The position numbers and the translations under genes are program-made. From NCBI GenBank assembly GCA_963532875.1, contig CAUSLO010000013.1, forward strand, positions 1 through 28,804: a stretch of DNA of 28,804 nt. The letters are read 5' to 3'. The notes below the pieces were generated by a model. That model had not been told where the DNA came from, did no database searches, and saw nothing but the letters and a program-made list of their open reading frames with translations. How positions within the stretch are numbered: the stretch's first letter is position 1; each line of letters opens with the position of its first letter. Positions 25,736 to 28,804 of this stretch are shown here, one piece after another. The stretch is from CAUTUX01 sp963532875. Lineage in GTDB: Bacteria; Bacillota; Clostridia; Christensenellales; CAG-917.

Positions 25736-26299
25736 TTATGCTCTTGACATATATTCGCCAGTTCTTGTGTCTACTCTAATTGTTTCACCTTCATTGATGA
25801 ACATTGGAACTTGGATGTTATATCCAGTTTCAAGAGTTGCTGGCTTTGTTCCTGCTGTTGCGGTATCACCACGTACTGCTGGTTCACAAATTGTTATCTT
25901 CAATTCAACAAAGTTAGGTGGTTCAACTGAGAATGGTGAGCCATCATGGAATTTAACTGTAACCTTCATATTTTCTGTTACGAAGTTTAGAGCGTCCTCA
26001 ACTTGTCCCTTATTCAAAGGAATTTGTTCATATGTTGTTGTGTCCATGAAGTAGTATAACTCACCATCGTTATATAGGTACTCCATTTCTTTTGTTTCAA
26101 TATGAGCCAAATCAAACTTTTCAGTTGGGTTAAATGTTTTTTCCAAAACGCTGCCGGAAACAATGTTTTTCATTTTCATACGAACAAACGCTGCTCCCTT
26201 ACCTGGTTTAACATGTAAAAAATCAACAACTGTCATTATGTTGTTTTCATAAATAAATGTTACTCCCTTCCTTAAATCACCTGCCATTATTTGTGCCAT
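25736..26299 (-). CDS. efp: Translation elongation factor P
   Basis: EF-P enters the ribosomal E site and relieves stalling at polyproline stretches. The 187 residues have the three-domain EF-P length. The tip loop HVKPGKGAAFVR carries the conserved Lys34, and the N-terminus AGDLRKGVTFIY and the segment EKTFNPTEKFDLA are typical. The ATG at 26299 is preceded by GAGG at about 8 bases, so the four extra residues before AGDL are accepted; the internal ATG at codon 5 has no site of its own. It lies 5 bases after the M24 peptidase gene. No EF-P modification gene is visible in the window. Confidence 0.97.
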   Translation of the reverse strand: MAQIMAGDLRKGVTFIYENNIMTVVDFLHVKPGKGAAFVRMKMKNIVSGSVLEKTFNPTEKFDLAHIETKEMEYLYNDGELYYFMDTTTYEQIPLNKGQVEDALNFVTENMKVTVKFHDGSPFSVEPPNFVELKITICEPAVRGDTATAGTKPATLETGYNIQVPMFINEGETIRVDTRTGEYMSRA

Positions 26300-26304
26300 C
26301 TTTT

Positions 26305-27006
26305 CTACCTCACTATTTTAATTAAATCTGTTTTATGTCTACTCATTCTTTTATTCTCTCCGACTTCTACCATGTCTTCGATTCTTATACCATATTCACC
26401 TTCAAAATATATTCCAGGTTCAATTGTGACTACCATATTGGCTTGCAACTCATCCATCGAATCCTTCCCAATTCGTGGGTATTGATGTATCACTTTACCA
26501 ACTCCATGTCCAGTGCCATGTACAAAAAATTCATCTAGCAAGTATCTTTTTATTTCCAGTCTGACCATTGCATCAACAAACATGCCAGATATACCTGCTA
26601 TCACTTTACTAATCCCTACTTCTTGAGCATTCTTAACAATATTATATACTCTTAATACGCTTTCGGCTATTTCATTGCCAAAGAAAAATGTCCTAGTGAA
26701 GTCAGAACACATTCCCTTGACTACTACTCCCATATCTACAAGAACAAGTTCATTTTTCTTTAATGCCCTTTTTGTTGGAACATGATGTGGTTCTGCAGCA
26801 TTACTCCCAAAAGCAACAATTGTATCAAAGGCTTCTTTTTCACCGCCTAATTCAATAAAGCGTTTTCTTATATACTCGGCAACTTCGATTTCTGTATCCC
26901 CCTCCTGGATCCATTTAAGTATATCGTCGTATACGTCATCAATTATCTCTTGCCCTTTACGAATATATCCTATTTCTTTTGAAGTATTTACGAACTTATT
27001 TTGCAT
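26305..27006 (-). CDS. M24 family metallopeptidase (Xaa-Pro aminopeptidase-like), short form
   Basis: It has the pita-bread fold of Xaa-Pro dipeptidases and methionine aminopeptidases. The metal ligands are visible: Asp in LVLVDMG, Asp in SDFTRTFFFG, His in VHGTGHGVG, Glu in VTIEPGIYF and Glu in RIEDM. With the ATG at 27006 the protein has 233 residues, so the N-terminal creatinase domain found in most PepP/PepQ proteins of about 350 residues is missing. The start could also be GTG at 27015; neither has a strong ribosome binding site. It overlaps the rny stop by 11 bases. In most Bacillota a full-length member sits at this place beside efp, so this is probably a reduced copy that keeps the catalytic domain. 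Confidence 0.88.
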   Translation of the reverse strand: MQNKFVNTSKEIGYIRKGQEIIDDVYDDILKWIQEGDTEIEVAEYIRKRFIELGGEKEAFDTIVAFGSNAAEPHHVPTKRALKKNELVLVDMGVVVKGMCSDFTRTFFFGNEIAESVLRVYNIVKNAQEVGISKVIAGISGMFVDAMVRLEIKRYLLDEFFVHGTGHGVGKVIHQYPRIGKDSMDELQANMVVTIEPGIYFEGEYGIRIEDMVEVGENKRMSRHKTDLIKIVR

Positions 27007-28615
27007 ATTCGACACTTCTAAATTCTCTAATTACGTTTACTTTTATCTTTCCTGGATAATCCAACTCATTCTCTAACTTTGTCGCTATTTCCTTAGACAA
27101 GAATATTGTCTTACTGTCATCCATTTTATCTGGATTAACCATAACCCTGATTTCTCTTCCCGCTTGAAGTGCAAAACACTGTTCAACACCAGCAAACTCT
27201 TTAGCAATCTTCTCCAACTTCTCAATTCTCTTTACATATGCTTCAAGCGTTTCCCTACGTGCCCCAGGTCTTGCAGAAGAAATTGCATCCGCCGCCTGTA
27301 CAATTACTGCTTCAATTGTCTTTGGCTCAACATCATTATGGTGTGCTTCAATTATATGAATTATATCGCTATGCTCACCATATTTCTTTGCAAATTCTAC
27401 ACCCAATTGTACATGTGTACCTTCAAACTCATGATCAATCGCTTTCCCTATATCGTGTAACAAACCACCACGTCTTGCCTTTGTTGGATCAATTCCCAAC
27501 TCTGCTGCGATTATTGATGCAGTCTTTGCAACTTCAACTGAATGTTGCAAAACATTCTGTCCGTAACTGGTTCTGAACTTAAGACGTCCTAATAACTCAA
27601 TTAACTTAGGGTGTATGCCATATACCCTCGCAGCATTAGCGGCATCTTCACCAGCAGCCTTTATTGTGTTCTTGATATCGTGATTTACTTTCTCAGCAAC
27701 TTCTTCAATTTTAGATGGGTTAATTCTTCCATCCTTTAACAACTTTTCTATTGTCTGTCTTGCAACTTCCCTTCTTACTGGATCAAAACTGGAAAGGGTT
27801 ATAATCCCTGGTGTGTCGTCTATAAGGACATCAACTCCGACAACAGATTCAATTGCCCTTATATTCCTACCCTGCCTACCTATTATCTTTGCCTTGATTT
27901 CATCATTAGCCAATTCAACGACTGTTGTTGTGTTCTCAACAGTGTATTCAGATGCACATCTAGCAATTGCTTCAGCAATTATTGTTTGAGCCTGTTTCTC
28001 AGCAGTCTCCCTAGCCTCTTCCTCAATCTCTTTCGCTTCCGCTACAACTGCCTTCTTTACTTCATCAAGCAAATCAGCCTTCAACTGCTCTTCCGCTTGC
28101 TTCTTGCTCATTCCTGCAACTCGTTCTACTTCTGCAAGAACTTTTTCTTGAGAGTTCTTTAAATCTTCTTCAATGACTTTTATTTTCTCTTTTGCAACTT
28201 CAATATCTTTTTGAGATTGATCTAATTCAAAAGATCTTCTTGATAGCAAATCTAACTTTTGCTCTAAACTTTCCTGTTTCCTTCCAATTGCTTCTTCTTT
28301 TTCTAGGATACGATTTTCTCGTTTTTGTAAATCAGACTTTCTTTCTGTTACTTCTTCTTCGAATTTTGCTCTCTGTCTATCAACAATTTCATTACCCTTC
28401 AGTATCTCATCTTGTCTAATACTTTTAGCTTCTAAATTCGCCTCTTCGATAATTCGTTTAGCTTCACTCTTTGCAACTCCAACTTTCTTCTTGGAGTATA
28501 TTGCATATGCTAACAGTCCAATCATCAACCCAGCCACCAATGCTGCAACTGCAATCCCTACAACTGAACCAATCCCTAGCCCTTTAGAAGAAGACAATAG
28601 CATCATACTATTCAT
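26996..28615 (-). CDS. rny: Ribonuclease Y
   Basis: RNase Y is the membrane-anchored endoribonuclease that starts mRNA decay in many Bacillota. The 539 residues contain an N-terminal TM segment (about 13-38), a long charged coiled coil (about 40-215), a KH RNA-binding domain with GRQG at 246-249, and an HD phosphohydrolase domain with the metal-binding His387-Asp388 (LLHDIGKA). I chose the ATG at 28615 (MNSMMLLSSS) because GGAGG lies 5 bases before it. The longer start at 28669 lies inside the promoter and is wrong. It is the first gene of the eight-gene operon ending with the prenyl synthase. Confidence 0.96.
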   Translation of the reverse strand: MNSMMLLSSSKGLGIGSVVGIAVAALVAGLMIGLLAYAIYSKKKVGVAKSEAKRIIEEANLEAKSIRQDEILKGNEIVDRQRAKFEEEVTERKSDLQKRENRILEKEEAIGRKQESLEQKLDLLSRRSFELDQSQKDIEVAKEKIKVIEEDLKNSQEKVLAEVERVAGMSKKQAEEQLKADLLDEVKKAVVAEAKEIEEEARETAEKQAQTIIAEAIARCASEYTVENTTTVVELANDEIKAKIIGRQGRNIRAIESVVGVDVLIDDTPGIITLSSFDPVRREVARQTIEKLLKDGRINPSKIEEVAEKVNHDIKNTIKAAGEDAANAARVYGIHPKLIELLGRLKFRTSYGQNVLQHSVEVAKTASIIAAELGIDPTKARRGGLLHDIGKAIDHEFEGTHVQLGVEFAKKYGEHSDIIHIIEAHHNDVEPKTIEAVIVQAADAISSARPGARRETLEAYVKRIEKLEKIAKEFAGVEQCFALQAGREIRVMVNPDKMDDSKTIFLSKEIATKLENELDYPGKIKVNVIREFRSVEYAK

Positions 28616-28645
28616 CTTTTCCTCCGCTGTGCCAAGCACGTTTTC

Positions 28646-28674
28646 ATTATATTTGAAGTACCTTAACATGTCAA
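28646..28674 (-). promoter_or_regulatory. Full-consensus sigma-A promoter of the rny operon
   Basis: On the minus strand TTGACA (28674-28669) and TATAAT (28651-28646) match the consensus completely with a 17-base spacer. The predicted start near 28639 gives a leader of about 24 bases with GGAGG. Beyond it, 28675-28804 shows no supportable gene. Confidence 0.9.
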
Positions 28675-28804
28675 TATGAAGTTTTTTTGGATAATTTTCA
28701 CGCCCGCTAAATTGTTTATGAGAACATTTACTCTGCAGAATTATTTATGATTAGTAATTTCCCAACTCTCACGCTATAGGTACATTTAACTCAGTCAGCA
28801 AAGC

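Noticed and set aside
28769..28804. Open minus-strand frame from the window edge to a TGA, perhaps the C-terminus of a gene before rny
   Set aside because: Only 11 codons are visible, which is expected by chance; no family can be read.

Overview
The window looks like chromosomal DNA from a low-GC Gram-positive bacterium (Bacillota, most likely a Clostridia lineage). Supporting signs are the strongly AT-rich sequence, AGGAG-type ribosome binding sites, sigma-A-like promoters, frequent TTG/GTG starts, RNase Y, an Asp23/Gls24 protein between efp and nusB, a xseA-xseB-prenyl synthase cluster, a split transketolase and a DUF1846 protein. I see no phage, insertion sequence, CRISPR array, tRNA or rRNA. 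Genes cover almost everything; the gaps of note are 1-148, 12117-12320, 20656-20825 and 28616-28804, all under 300 bases.

Layout. Positions 149-1807 (+) encode an AMP-forming acyl-CoA synthetase. It meets, tail to tail with an 11-base overlap, a minus-strand block: split transketolase (tkt C-half 1797-2729, N-half 2729-3547, with its own promoter), a two-TM protein of unknown function (3590-4399), oligoendopeptidase F (4392-6173), a DUF1846 protein (6181-7662) and a type IIA topoisomerase pair, A subunit (7673-10141) and B subunit (10134-12116). The last five are overlapping or tightly packed and probably form one operon read from a promoter at 12151-12179. The pair looks more like topoisomerase IV than gyrase because the GyrA box is missing. 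Divergent from it is an MMPL/RND-type membrane protein (12321-14780, +) that appears to have a leaderless mRNA.

Positions 14777-20655 (-) hold NH3-dependent NAD synthetase and a 1700-residue membrane-anchored surface protein. The surface gene has InlB/MucBP-like repeat segments, a DUF6273-like C-terminus and a 9-G coding tract that could switch it on and off. Divergent from it is groES-groEL (20826-22751, +), with a sigma-A promoter but no CIRCE operator that I can find. groEL ends at a hairpin terminator shared with the oppositely oriented operon at 28615-22773 (-): rny, an M24 peptidase, efp, asp23/gls24, nusB, xseA, xseB and a polyprenyl synthase. A full-consensus promoter (TTGACA-17-TATAAT) precedes rny. 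The operon joins RNA decay, translation, antitermination, DNA repair and isoprenoid synthesis, close to the known Bacillota order but without folD and dxs.

Most of the window is conserved housekeeping DNA. The most interesting items are the G9 tract in the giant surface protein, the Asn replacing the quinolone-associated Asp of the topoisomerase B subunit, the degenerate second Asp motif of the prenyl synthase, the leaderless MMPL gene, and the terminator built into the last codons of the prenyl synthase gene.
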